This document shows positions 54,281 through 64,000 of a stretch of 64,000 nt of DNA, piece after piece. The stretch is from Oegoconia quadripuncta. Taxonomy: Eukaryota; Arthropoda; Insecta; Lepidoptera; Autostichidae. Location: contig OX438741.1 of assembly GCA_949316235.1 (NCBI GenBank), forward strand, positions 16,803,124 to 16,867,123, given 5' to 3'. Each line of letters opens with the position of its first letter. Position 1 is the stretch's first letter. A model generated the notes under the pieces. That model was not told the origin of the DNA. It did no database searches and saw only the letters and a program-made list of their open reading frames with translations. The position numbers and the translations under genes are program-made.

Positions 54281-54588
54281 GTATTAAAAACTAATTGAAA
54301 ATTACCTTAGGTATAGAGGGACAGCAGTGACGTGACGCGACACAGCACACGCCCAGATTATCCATTAATGCGCCCAGTCGCGGTAATTAGTCGCCAGTCG
54401 CGCTTCGCTGCCGCTGATTAAGATAGATGACAAATATCTCCAGGATGCGATATACATATAATACACAGGTAGACAATTTTAGATATATTAGGTTATTACT
54501 TTCATCAAAAGGCTAAGTGAAGTTTATAGATATGCTCATTATAACGGCGATGGGATTTCCTGTATATTTATACCGCCTGTATATGTAT
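54186..54588. other. (TA)n tract and apparently single-copy DNA
   Basis: 54251-54275 is a (TA)n microsatellite. 54320-54420 is GC-richer with GTGACGTGACGCGACACAGC, GCGGTAATTAGTCGCCAGTC and no repeat partner in the window. It could be conserved host sequence, but nothing proves it. Confidence 0.3.
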
Positions 54589-54920
54589 ACCGCCTCCGTA
54601 GCTCAATGTAAACAACATTGGGTTTACGATTCGGAGGTCGCGGGTACGATCCCCAGCGGTGTACATGTATAAGTACTCGGTTTGGTTGGTGGTAGGGCAT
54701 TTTAAATGTCCGCCTGGCTAGCTACCACCATCATATTTAAATCTGCCGCCAAGCAGCAATGTTAATAGCATTGTTGTGTTCCGGTTGTCAGAGATAAGAT
54801 AGCGAGTCCCACAAATGTGTTGGGATTTCCGGGTCAGTACGCTACCACCTTCGACCTCATCTTCACTTAACATCAAGTGTGATTGAGGTCAAGTACGAAC
54901 CCGTAGTGCATAAAAAAAAA
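54589..54920 (+). mobile_element. tRNA-derived SINE, family A, full length
   Basis: ACCGCCTCCGTAGCTCAATG head, B box mutated to GGGTACGATCCC, complete body and GCATAAAAAAAAA tail. This is the most complete plus-strand copy. Confidence 0.9.
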
Positions 54921-54939
54921 CACAACTTGAACGAGAAAA

Positions 54940-55159
54940 ATTGACGGGTGAGTTGCTGACGTCTAGATCATCGTCTGATTTAAGAGCCATGCTCTTGTCG
55001 GTGGAGATTTTTCCATATCCCACTGCTCTCCGCCTTCCTCTTGACCTCCTGATACGACACGACGTTCAACTTCTCTTTTATTTGCTGCATGTAGCTTATT
55101 CTCGGTCTTCCTCTTTTCTTTTCCCCTCTATTCTTCCTAACGTATGGTTTGTAACTAAA
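54940..55159 (-). mobile_element. Retroelement fragment related to the 45253 tandem units
   Basis: AAGAGCCATGCTCTTGTCGG, CCTCTTGACCTCCTGATACG and CTTTTATTTGCTGCATGTAG share their order with the tandem units, but extend further. The complement has a lysine-rich coding look. Confidence 0.5.
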
Positions 55160-55799
55160 ACAACCTAATAAAGACCTCTAGATAAGTAACTAAAATTGGT
55201 TCACGAAAAAAGTTACTAATCTTCTTCAATGCATTTTTGCAGCATTTACGATTGAAAAATAAAATTTTTTTATCGAGAGAGACAGATGACAACTACCATA
55301 AGCACTTAAAAATCTTGCGCACTAACCACGATTAAATGGCGTTTTATTACCTCAAAAAAAGTACAAGATCTCCAAAGATACTCGTCCCAAATACCAACGT
55401 ACTCAATCACTCGTTTGATGTCACGTAAAACCACCTATCGCCAATTATCGCCGCCGATATCAAGGTAACCCAGATTTTTCTATTTCACTAACGACGTCAT
55501 ATCGAGCGGATTTAGATTTTGGATAACTTCTCTATATTTATAATAAGAGCATCTGGTGTAAACAGACTACAGACGATATTCTGTAATCTGGCTAGATTAT
55601 TTTCTCATTTGCAGTTCATAAAATAGGTATTTCAGACACATCAATGCAAAAACAAACAATAGGTATCGCCCAGGGAATATACGGTAGGGAAAAAACGCAT
55701 AACCGCGATTTTCTTGAAACATTTAATAAAATTTTGTAAATATAGTAACAATTGCTAAAAATTAAGCATTTGTAAGAAACGCAAGTACTAAGTAACTAA

Positions 55800-56103
55800 G
55801 GCCCGTATTAATAAACCATTCTCAAGATTGAGAACAGTCTTGTGACCGGTCTCAAGTAAACGTGAAAAGCACGTGCATTCTCAAGCAGTACTCACTTGAG
55901 AGGTGCGCGTATTAATAAACGAAACTCAAGACTATCATTCATTCGCCGCTGAGGCGAATACTTGAGAAGTGATCTCAGATGATTGGATCTCAAGATTGGT
56001 TTATAAATTAGCACGGAGCTTGAGATAGCTTCAACTGCTTAAGACACATCTCGGTTCATACAGCCTCAAGACTTCTATATAGATTGATTTATTAATACGG
56101 GCC
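55800..56103. mobile_element. PIF/Harbinger-like MITE with repeated CTCAAG motifs
   Basis: Ends GGCCCGTATTAATAAACCAT and the inverse near TTTATTAATACGGGCC. TAA is repeated on both sides (55797-55799, 56104-56106). CTCAAG or CTTGAG occurs about ten times inside, and the GTATTAATAAAC string is repeated internally at 55919. 304 bp, non-coding. Confidence 0.8.
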
Positions 56104-56656
56104 TAAATAAGCCAAAGTTAAAAATGTGTTTCTTTAAAAAAAAAAATGCTCAATTAATGGGTATTTCTTTGAATTTAAAACATTTAGGGAAATTATCGTT
56201 ACAAAATATTAGTCCTCATTTTTATTTCTTAAGCAATGCAGCTCGACGACATTTTCAACTAAAACACATGCATGCCTAACTATAACATGCTTAGTTTTTT
56301 TATCCATGAATTAGTTAACTGTGTTTAACAAAGTTATACCTAATTAAGTGAATATCAGTTAGTATTTATTGTTATTAAGATACAAATTAAAATAAGGTTT
56401 TCTAAAAAAATATAGACTATGCGCTCGTTTATTATTTAGGCTTAATTATTCAAAATTCCACATCTAATACACCTTTATAAGATACAACTATGTAAGTCGG
56501 TTCTGAATTATGTCTAGCTAAGCTAATTTTTTATCGTATTTTCCCTGGGCTAGTACGCTACGCTTTCCTGCAACGTGCTGGTAGCAATTAAAACAGTATT
56601 TGCAGCAATTGTACAAATACATCTGCAGTCAAACGTATGCTGTCTACACCAGATAC

Positions 56657-56976
56657 TTTTTTTTTATGCACGACGGGTTCGTACTTGACCTCAATCACAC
56701 CTGATGTTGTCGAAGGTGGAAGCGTACTGACCCGGAAACCCCAACACATTTAGGTGACTGGCTATCTTATCTCTGACAACCGGAACACAACATTGCTATT
56801 AGCATTGCTGCTTGGCGGCAGATTTAGATAAGATGGTGGTAGCTAGCGAGGCGGACATTTTATAATGCCCTACCACCAACCAAACCGAGTACTTAAACAT
56901 GTACCCCGCTGGGGATCGAACCCGCGACCTCCTAATCATAAACCCAATGTTGTTTGCATTGAGCCACGGAGGCGGT
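56657..56976 (-). mobile_element. SINE A, near full length
   Basis: T-run, GCACGACGGGTTCGTACTTG, body and GAGCCACGGAGGCGG at the head end. About 16 bases (AAGTGAAGATGAG region) are deleted near 56708. Confidence 0.9.
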
Positions 56977-57164
56977 TTGATAGGCTGTAAAACGAAACTG
57001 TTCTAAATATTACTCTTTTGGCTGTTTTTAAAATTTGATTTATTTGTTTCTTGTTACTTACTTGGCTTTATGTCAAAATTATCTCATTTACGCACATAAG
57101 TCTGAGAAACCTGTTTAGGAAAAACTTAGATGTGGGAACGTATTATAATCTTAAATTATCTCAC

Positions 57165-57385
57165 ATATAAAAAGGAATAATACATACATAACATACATAA
57201 CACACATAACACACATAACAATCATAACACTCATAAATAACACACATATCACACATAACACTCATAACACACATAACACACATAACACACATAACACTCA
57301 TAACACTCATAACACTCATAACACTCATAAATAACACACATAACACATATAACATACATAACATATATAACATACATAACATAAC
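57165..57385. repeat. Microsatellite of ACATAACAC/CTCATAACA type
   Basis: Irregular 9-11 base units, ACATAACAC and ACTCATAAC, for about 220 bases. A minus-strand open frame over it (MSVMCVM-type) is an artefact. It leads straight into ATAACGTCATGGCC of the dispersed repeat at 57382-57420. Confidence 0.9.
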
Positions 57386-57867
57386 GTCATGGCCATGGGT
57401 GGTCAGAGATATCCCAAACAATAGTGTTTGGGTGTTCCAAACAATAAAAGTTTAATGATTGAAACAAAGAGTGGGCGTTTTTAAGAATAATTTAAAACTA
57501 CTTAGGTATTATTTATAAATAGCTTTTAGGCTTTTGGAGTGCAGGTCTGAGCGGTGTTATTGATTTATTCAGCTTTTTGAAAACACATCTTAGTTTATTC
57601 AATGAGGGTGCCGCGCGCTGCAAGTAACCAGGTCTCATAAAGATTTCAGATGGAACCATCTGACACCACTGACGCTGCTTCCCATTACTCGTCTCTACAA
57701 GAGTAGAGATGATGCTCTAAGATCCCTCAGTCATCTTTTACGATCACGGAAAGTGATGGCCTGGGCCTATTATGCTCTGTCGTGAACAATTTATCAACCC
57801 CCGAGAACCTAATCATAGAAATGTCATCCAGCTGTCAATGCATCGAGCGAGTTGACGCCCTATGGCT

Positions 57868-58050
57868 AATAATACATGTTCGATACAGCCAAACCGATTT
57901 TCATCAAACATGTCTAAGGACCTTTCTTCTGGCTTAATCTCAAATATCAAAGAAAACCATATTCAAATCAGACCACGCATTATTGAGATACATTCGGATA
58001 AAGAGTGGATACACAACGCCGTCAAATACCGTAATACCCGTACGTTTTAG
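57868..58050 (+). repeat. Dispersed repeat (GATTTTCATCAAACATGTCT ... AACGCCGTCAAATACC)
   Basis: It aligns with 9905-10012 and, at its right end, with ACAAAACGCCGTCAAAGACA at 10339-10358. It belongs with the 6537-6720 repeat type by its wording, as a right-hand half. Confidence 0.45.
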
Positions 58051-58439
58051 AAAAGAAGTATTATTGTGGCGCAGTGGCGCCCGCGGCGGCGAGTAGCGGT
58101 ACTAACGCGGTTCAACATTGCGTGGAATTTCTCTCAGGAAACGTACCGACTGCCTATTTGAAATGTGAATTCACTTCGGACATTTGACGTGACGTTCCAA
58201 TTTTCAAAATCAGTTTTAGATATATTTTTTTTGTAAATGGCTGCAAATAGATTATGGTGTAAATTTTTATCGGCCAGTTGTGAACGGATTTCAACAATTC
58301 TTTCTTTGTTTGAATTTGATGACTTTTTACTTTCTGGAGATTTTTATATATTATACATGCAGGTAATTTATTAATATGTATTTTTAGTCCGCGACGAAAA
58401 CGACCGGTGTTTGAGTCTGTCTTTGTATAGACGTCTATC

Positions 58440-58905
58440 TTTGATACTGTGGAACGACGTGTCGCGAGATTTATAGGTGATAATTTGATGACTGCAAAAT
58501 TGCAGAGCCTTGAACACCGTCGCAAAGTCGCCTGTCTCTCAGCTTTTTACAGGATGCATTTCGGGGAGTGTGCGTTGGAATTACATAATCTTATTCCACC
58601 GTCTCCCTTCCATTTTCGGACGACTAGGCGTGGGGACTAGGTAGACTAGGTATTCCACCCGTATATAGTTAATATACCGAACATTCGCACTAAGAAGTTC
58701 GATTCTTCATTCATCATCTGAACAGCACGGCATGGAACTCCCTTCCGGCGTCAGTCTTTCTTCAAGTGTCAGTTCTGATCTTCAAGAGCAGAGTGAATAG
58801 GCATTTACTGGGATAACGTGCTTCATCTTCGACCACATCGTCACTTTCCATCAGGCAAGATTGTGGTCAAACGCGAGTCCAGTCAATCATAAAAAAAAAG
58901 AAAAA
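58440..58905 (+). mobile_element. LINE E, longest 3' copy with poly(A)
   Basis: An open stretch 58449-58640 encodes VERRVARFIGDNLMTAKLQS, LEHRRKVACLSAFYRMHFGE and CALELHNLIPPSPFHFRTTR. After a stop, the TGGAACTCCCTTCCGGCGTC and GAGCAGAGTGAATAGGCATT blocks follow to an A-rich tail at 58890-58905. This is the end of a CR1/Jockey-like reverse transcriptase and its short 3' UTR. Confidence 0.82.
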
Positions 58906-59125
58906 AAAAGATTTAATCTCAATAACGTGTTGCTTTTTTATAGTATAATTGAAGCTAATATATAAAAGCGTGTTAAGAACCATTGATACGAGCTTTTTCT
59001 CAAAAGAAGTCTATAAAATACGATAGCTTGATAGGTTTCGTATGAAAATAAGGTAATGTAAACTTTGGGATTCTTTTTCCATTTTAGCTGCTACGTTTGT
59101 GTCTCGTCGAAGTCAACATTATAGT

Positions 59126-59330
59126 TTTTTTACGGTTAACTGGATACGCATTTGATCACAATCTCACCTGATGGAAAGTGACCGAAGATGAAGCACGCGA
59201 TCTTAGTAGATGGCTATCCACCCTGCTCTTAAAGGTTCGAAGATTCAGAAAGACTGACGCAGAAAGGTAGTTCCATCTTAGCTATTCGCATTAGGAATGA
59301 GGAGTCGAACCTCTTAGTGCGAATGTTCGA
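59126..59330 (-). mobile_element. LINE E 3' end
   Basis: T-run, TTAACTGGATACGCATTTGA, GAAGCACGCGATCTTAGTAG, and GAGTCGAACCTCTTAGTGCG. Confidence 0.75.
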
Positions 59331-59344
59331 CATGGTAACTACAG

Positions 59345-59450
59345 AAATAGGTTACTTCACAATTAATAATGAAATATTATAATATAAAATAATAAATAAT
59401 AATTTTGTAAAATTAAAGAGCAACCTCTCGAGTTTCTTGCTTCATTTGTT
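59345..59450 (+). mobile_element. LINE F relative, short 3' fragment
   Basis: TTCACAATTAATAATGAAAT and AGAGCAACCTCTCGAGTTTC then TTGCTTC. Confidence 0.5.
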
Positions 59451-60032
59451 AATTGTGTTCCTATAATAGTAATGTTTTGTTTATGTATTAGCAACTGTGT
59501 TTGCTATGTATCATCAATATGTTATTTGATTATCGTCATAGTTCTTATGGTGTTTTTAAATTTTCAATTTATAGTTATTCATCATGATTGTGGTGAATAA
59601 ATGCCATTTATTTAATTTTAATATCATGTGTATACTATTGACTGCACCTTAAGCTGTAGCACAGGCAAATTAAATTCTTAATTAAATTCCAACAATAGAT
59701 ATGAATAATACAATCCCGGCAATATAATATGGCACAAAAAAACAATTATTATCATCCGGATTCTAACGGGGCAATTTCGATTTTTATTGCCAGCACGCGT
59801 CCATACTCTCTTCACCTTTACGGCTTTATAATCCCCTAGCTAAATAAAATGAAATAAAAAAAAATCTCATAATGCTCCAAGTGACCGTTGCGCCCGCAGC
59901 GAAACACTAATTCAAAAACATTTTATTTGCCAAAGCTTTTGGGTGACTTCATTGTGAGCAGGATTTTATTAGAGGGGTTCCGTTGGTTCGTTTAGTTTGT
60001 TAGAGAATATATCCGACTGATTTTATAGTATA

Positions 60033-60133
60033 AGAGTCAGAGATAAGATAGCCAATCCTCCAAATACGATAAGGTAACAGGATAAACATTGGGTTTACTA
60101 TTAGGTGGTCGCAGGTCCGATCCCCAGCAGGAA
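60033..60133 (+). mobile_element. SINE A pieces in scrambled order
   Basis: 60033-60075 is a 3' body piece (GTCAGAGATAAGATAGCCAA). 60081-60133 is a head piece (AAACATTGGGTTTACTATTA, GGTCCGATCCCCAGCAGG). The head piece follows rather than precedes the body piece, so at least two events are needed. Confidence 0.65.
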
Positions 60134-60134
60134 A

Positions 60135-60452
60135 CTTTTTTTGTGCACAACGGATTCTTACTTGACCTCAATCACACCTGATGTTTAGTGAAGATGAAGT
60201 CGAAGGTGGAAGCGGAAACTCCAACACATTTGGGGGACTGGCTATCTTATCTCTGACAACCGGAATACAATGATATTAAACATTACTGCTTGGCGGCGAT
60301 TTAGATAAGATGGTGGTAGCTAGCCAGGCGGACATTTAAAATGCACTACCACCAACCAAACCGAGTACTTAAACATGTACCCCGCTGGGAATCGAACCCG
60401 CGACCTCCGAATCGTAAACCCAATGTTGTTTACATTGAGCCACGAAGGCGGT
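60135..60452 (-). mobile_element. SINE A, near full length
   Basis: T-run and GTGCACAACGGATTCTTACT at the tail side, GAGCCACGAAGGCGGTT at the head. A deletion of about 16 bases near 60210 removes the GTACTGACCCG segment. Confidence 0.88.
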
Positions 60453-60482
60453 TAAGCCAGCAAGCTACTTATTTAGTAGCTA

Positions 60483-60680
60483 CTTAGTTTGGTTGGTGGT
60501 AGGCAATTTTATTAATAGCATTGTTGTGTTCCGGTTGTCAGAGATAAGATAGACAGTTCCTAAAATAAGATGGGGTTTCGTACGGTCCGGATCAGTACGA
60601 TTTAACCTTCGACCTCATCTTCATATCAAATACAGGCTATTGTGATTGAGGTTAATTGCTAACTTGTTATTCATAAAAGA
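60483..60680 (+). mobile_element. SINE A, 5'-truncated with internal deletion
   Basis: TTTGGTTGGTGGTAGGCAAT jumps to TTATTAATAGCATTGTTGTG, then runs to TGTGATTGAGGTTAATTGCT. It forms an inverted pair with the copy at 60135. Confidence 0.8.
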
Positions 60681-60683
60681 AAT

Positions 60684-60958
60684 ATCGATGTAGCTTTCGA
60701 TTTTGTTGGCATTTCGGTTTCCCGGTTCCACGGTTTCCCGCAACCTTGATGACGTGGTCTGTCCACCTTGTGCGCTTTCCGGGGCGTGGTCTCCACTCGA
60801 GTACTTTAATATCCATCGGCCATCAGTTCTTCGAGCTATGTTGCTCTTGACCCACTTCAACTTGCTAATCCACTGGGCTATGTCAGTGACCTTCGTTTGT
60901 CTACATATTTCTTCATTCCTGATTCGATCACGCAGTGAAATGCCGAGCATCGTTCTCA
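60684..60958 (-). pseudogene. RTE-like C-terminal fragment
   Basis: MRTMLGISLRDRIRNEEICR, QTKVTDIAQWISKLKWVKSN and IARRTDGRWILKYSSGDHAP are read before the frame shifts. This matches the AMLGVSLRDRIRN-EIR-RT part of RTE-like elements. The 5' side is cut off by the LINE F copy at 60962. Confidence 0.8.
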
Positions 60959-60961
60959 AAA

Positions 60962-61250
60962 AGAAAACAAAAATATTTTATTTCGTAAGTTATAAGAATA
61001 ACATTTGAAATCGTCATGACATACAGTTATCGCCCATTCACTAGGCAGTCTCCCCAGAGAAGAACGAGCAAGAAACTCAGGGGTTGCTCTTTTTAAATAC
61101 AAATATAATTTGAAATAATCGTAAAATTTATGATTCGACAAAGAAAAATAAGAATAGAATATACTGGATATTGCCGAGCGGTTCATGTCCACGCATTCTT
61201 ATCATTCAGATAGTCAGAAATTTTATAATAGTTTTTGGCGCATATCTATC
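60962..61250 (-). mobile_element. LINE F 3' end
   Basis: AAAATATTTTATTTCGTAAG (tail), CCCCAGAGAAGAACGAGCAA and ATCATTCAGATAGTCAGAAA follow the family order on the minus strand. Its tail abuts the RTE fragment, so it inserted there. Confidence 0.75.
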
Positions 61251-61408
61251 TCCATCCATAGCAAATATATATTGAGCCTAATTCCCACACGATGTAGTTA
61301 CTCACTCCAACTCATCATCAATCTTTCTACTTCTATTTCTACACAACATAGCATAGTTATTAAGTTATTTTTTTAGAATTTATATGATAATGTACTATAT
61401 TGTTACTT

Positions 61409-61671
61409 TTTTTTTTTTTTAAAATCTTTATTTAATTTAGGGACTTGAGTCCTTCTAGACATGACAGTCCCATCGTACCCTGACCAAGATTCACTGATGA
61501 GAAGATAAAAAAACATATTATATAATAATCTGGCCTCTATTGATCCAGGTTTACCCAAAATTGATTGAGCCAAATCTACAGCGTATTGACTCAGCTTTAA
61601 TTGTCTAATAAGTGTATCTCTTTCATTTCGGTTTCTAGCACATTCCATCAACATGTGTTGGACATCTTCAA
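61409..61671 (-). mobile_element. 5'-truncated LINE with 16-bp target duplication
   Basis: Perfect repeats TACTATATTGTTACTT at 61393-61408 and 61672-61687. The minus strand encodes SIEDVQHMLMECARNRNERD, IRQLKLSQYAVDLAQSILGK and GTVMSRRTQVPKLNKDF before poly(A). The H-L-EC motif is the usual end of R1/Jockey-like polyproteins. The uninterrupted frame and perfect duplication indicate a young insertion. Confidence 0.85.
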
Positions 61672-62214
61672 TACTATATTGTTACTTATTTTCTGTAGTA
61701 AATAAACTATTTCCGCTTTTATTTCTTTCTAAGTATTCTTTCTAAGTGATCCGGTGACAGCGCATCTGTGACTTCATTGTTTGACACCGAAAACGTCCTC
61801 GTCGTGAGGTTGCACGAAAGATACGTCAGATTTGAACCTACCCATCAGTGAACCCTAAACAACTATTTGCCCAGTTCAAAATGAAATCGAACACGGCTGA
61901 GGTGGAGGAGAATTAAAACTCCGAGGAACAATAGTTGGGCCCCTCTGGCCGGCGGGTGTAATAAGGGAAGGGTTGGAATGAAAGGATAGGGTGATGTACG
62001 AATATAACCGGTAATTATATGTGAGGTGACAGTAAGTTTAAAGTAGGTACAGCGGCTGTACGGCGACCGTCGCTTCTATAGTATAAGCTTCTATAAAAAT
62101 ATAGCGGATGAGTTTTTTAAAGTAAATATTAGGTATTAGTGTTAGCACGTGCCGGTCGCAGTGATATAGACTGGTGGGGTTCGGGGGGTATGCGAAATTT
62201 ATATGGAACTCATA

Positions 62215-62621
62215 TTGGGTCTTTACCTATGAAATTGGAGTTGTCAATCATATGTACCAATACCTGCGATTTTCAAAGCTATATCCAAATTAGGTTTTTA
62301 TTTCAAGGTTCCACATGAAATATTTTTTTAATTTCTGGGCTAAATCACATAATAAAAAAAATTTGAGCAGAGCTCTTTTCATGTGCTTCCCATAATCATT
62401 TCTTAGATTCGCTGAAATTTTTATAAAGCGGTTACTTTTAAAAATTAACTCTGCCTATACTTAACTTAATGTTATCCGGTAATACACACAAAGTTTAGCA
62501 AAATTTGGAATTGGTTTTGAATTGAATTGGGAACGGCAAAAAATCAAAAATGTTTGTACGGAGAAAACAGTCTAAATGAAATTATTCATACAAAACGCCA
62601 ATTTCATAGGTAAGAACCTAA
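62215..62621 (-). mobile_element. MITE C, copy 5
   Basis: TTGGGTCTTTACCTATGAAA at the left and ATTTCATAGGTAAGAACCTA at the right, TA on each side (62213-62214, 62622-62623). A small deletion and the insert GAATTGGTTTTGAATTGAAT lie near 62508. Confidence 0.87.
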
Positions 62622-62803
62622 TATTTTCTCAGAGTTTAATTTTGTAATTATGTGTAGAATAGGCTGTAAATGCCACCGTCACATGGCACAACGCTTTATT
62701 CGATCATGGTTTTGAAAAAAATAAACTACACAATGTCAATACCTTCTATTTCACTGACCTATATTATTTATGACCTATTTTTTTTTTACTGTAAACGCTC
62801 TAA

Positions 62804-62886
62804 TCTAATCTAAGTCTGCCGCCAAACATCAATGTTTACAGCATTGTTGTGTTCCGGTTGTTATAAGATAGACAGTCCCCCAAATA
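62804..62886 (+). mobile_element. SINE A internal fragment
   Basis: CTAATCTAAGTCTGCCGCCA to TAGACAGTCCCCCAAATAG. Confidence 0.65.
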
Positions 62887-63077
62887 GCTGAAAATCAGTG
62901 TTGTCTTCTTTGGACAATCACACACACTGGGCTGAGACCCAATTGTCCTACTGCAGTACACATATGCTTTAGTTGTTCTGTACCTAGACCTACCTTTTAA
63001 GTTCTTTTTAAGAAATAATCTTTAAACTTTATGTATGTGATTGGAGTAACAAATAAACGATTTATTTATCTATCTAT
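62887..63077 (+). mobile_element. Retroposon end with (TATC)n tail
   Basis: CTGAAAATCAGTGTTGTCTT is shared (inverted) with 47620-47640, and AATAAACGATTTATTTATCT ends with TATCTATC. The middle differs from 16354, so it is a related subfamily. Confidence 0.45.
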
Positions 63078-63286
63078 GTTTGGGAGATCTCTGACCACCT
63101 CAATTGGGCGAATGTAGGTAAAATAAATAGATGGATCGCCTCGTGAAGAGCAGAGGGTTGTCTAATATTTGCTAATAGTATATTAGGGGGTGAATAATTA
63201 AACTCCCTCCGCGCCCATAGGAGCAGAATCCGCCCCACTCGACTGTAGATAAAAAGCCATACTGGATAATTTTGATGCGAGTAAAA

Positions 63287-63898
63287 CACTGGCCTTTAGC
63301 AAATTAAGCAATTGCCTAGGGCATCACGTCTGGGGGGGGGGGGGGGCACCAGAAGAAGCACAAAAAACCAGACCCAGTGATTCGGCTCGTACAAGTTTAC
63401 ATCAAACTCACGCACAATTGTATAAAATAATACATGACGATAAAATAGAATCAGCTTTCCCTAATGTGGAAACAGCCCTGCGTATATTTTTATCGCTTAT
63501 GATTACAAATTGCTCAGCGGAACGTTCTTTTTCAAAATTAGAAATATTAAAAAATGAAAAAAGGACAAAGATGATTCAAGAAAGGCTCGATAATTTATCG
63601 ATATTATACATAGAGTCCGATATTTAAAAAAATTAGACGTTAATACTATCTTACATGAATTCAATGCCCGGAAAAGCCGCAAGGCGCATTTCAATAAATA
63701 AATAAATTATTCTTTGGTTTTTATGGTTGTCGCACACTCCACTTCTAAGGTACGTTATCTATCTCATCATCTTATTTTACAAAAAATCTAATGTCTTTAG
63801 GCGGTAAAGGTTTAAAGACCGATTCTAGTTGACATACGGATAGGGGGGCCCACAGGCGTGGATTGCTTAGGGCATCAAGTAGTCTTAATCCGTCACTG
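63287..63898 (+). mobile_element. Internally deleted hAT transposon
   Basis: Left end CACTGGCCTTTAGCAAATTA with TTGCCTAGGGCATCACG and a G-run. Right end has GGGGGGCCCACAGGCGTGGA, TTGCTTAGGGCATCAAGTAG and CCGTCACTG. This layout (short CA-G ends, GCCTAGGGC, then a G-run) is seen in many hAT elements of animals. The 8-bp target duplication is not clear. It is about 612 bp. Confidence 0.6.
63346..63627 (+). pseudogene. hAT transposase C-terminal dimerisation domain
   Basis: The open stretch of about 94 codons ends with LYKIIHDDKIESAFPNVETA, LRIFLSLMITNCSAERSFSK and LEILKNEKRTKMIQERLDNL then SILYIESDI. The CSAERSFS-LK-IKN--R--M-QERL--L--L-IE block is the hAT C-terminal dimerisation region. It follows the terminal G-run directly, so the zinc finger and DDE core are deleted. 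It cannot act as a transposase. Confidence 0.82.
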
Positions 63899-64000
63899 AT
63901 GGCTAACTTAGCCGATCCGCAGACTAAAGTTACGATGATTAACCACGAGGAAGGCGCTTCATCTCCATAACAAAAAAATAATAATAATTAACCATGTATG

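Noticed and set aside
57165..57385. Regularly spaced repeats suggesting a CRISPR-like array
   Set aside because: The units are simple and touch one another, with no unique spacers, and the DNA is animal.
57161..57421. Minus-strand open frame rich in MCVMSVM
   Set aside because: It lies wholly in the ACATAACAC microsatellite; the frame is a product of the repeat unit.

Overview
The window is intergenic DNA from an insect, most likely a moth or butterfly. It is AT-rich. It is packed with tRNA-headed SINEs whose bodies carry strings such as CACCTGATGTTAAGTGAAG and GCGCCATCTAGTTCCACA. It also carries 3'-truncated or 5'-truncated LINE pieces (RTE-like, CR1/Jockey-like), mariner-type transposons, Helitron-like ends and several MITE families. 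I recognise no host protein gene, no true tRNA or rRNA gene and no CRISPR array. The only two intact protein genes are transposases. Family letters used here (SINE A, B, D, D'; LINE E, F; MITE C) are my own labels for copies that match one another inside the window.

Layout. 0-5.5 kb: minus-strand LINE end, a young RTE insertion (648-1304, 11-bp target duplication), SINE D and B, two RTE-like plus fragments, a retroelement C-terminal relic, SINE A, and a LINE RNase H relic. 5.8-10.3 kb: LINE end, a candidate TIR element (7031-7390), a 1.46-kb TIR element with repeated GTCCCTATT-type motifs (8261-9720). 12.97-15.10 kb: a complete DD40D mariner-type transposon with 270-bp inverted repeats and an intact 353-aa transposase. 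16-26.7 kb: LINE ends of family F, one split by an unnamed polyadenylated retroposon, and SINEs D and B. 27-32 kb: possible LTR fragment, LINE E, then a long stretch with little that I can name. 32.3-35.6 kb: an RTE copy split by MITE C, a Helitron-like copy, a second MITE C and LINE F. 36.5-37.8 kb: a complete DD34D mariner with an intact 357-aa transposase. 38-44.8 kb: LINE E and F ends, SINE D, the second copy of the unnamed retroposon, an RTE copy split by a chimeric SINE D'/LINE E insertion, and a small TA-flanked MITE. 45-46.8 kb: a tandem triplication interrupted by a deleted PIF/Harbinger element. 48-57 kb: the densest SINE A cluster, a hexamer repeat, a second chimeric SINE insertion, Helitron-like ends, MITE C, and a Harbinger-like MITE (55800-56103). 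57-64 kb: ACATAACAC-type microsatellite, LINE E, SINE A pile-up, RTE and LINE F ends, a young LINE insertion with 16-bp duplication, MITE C and a deleted hAT element.

How the parts relate: the SINEs and MITEs have no proteins of their own and must have been moved by LINE or transposase proteins. The nesting shows relative age. RTE and LINE F copies are hosts for later MITE, SINE and retroposon insertions, so they are older. The two intact transposases and the perfect or near-perfect target duplications mark the youngest insertions.

Stretches longer than 300 bases in which I see nothing I can name: 3166-3486, 4703-5049, 5506-5856, 6171-6536, 6721-7030, 12626-12969, 15098-15465, 15542-16353, 16938-17951, 18106-18804, 21448-22054, 23031-23408, 23723-24144, 24499-25670, 31736-32374, 33141-33635, 34056-34593, 39686-40171, 40706-41193, 42568-43346, 46811-47340, 47691-48379, 49266-49780, 50275-50561, 51763-52094, 55160-55796, 56107-56656, 57430-57867, 58051-58440, 59451-60032, 61688-62214.
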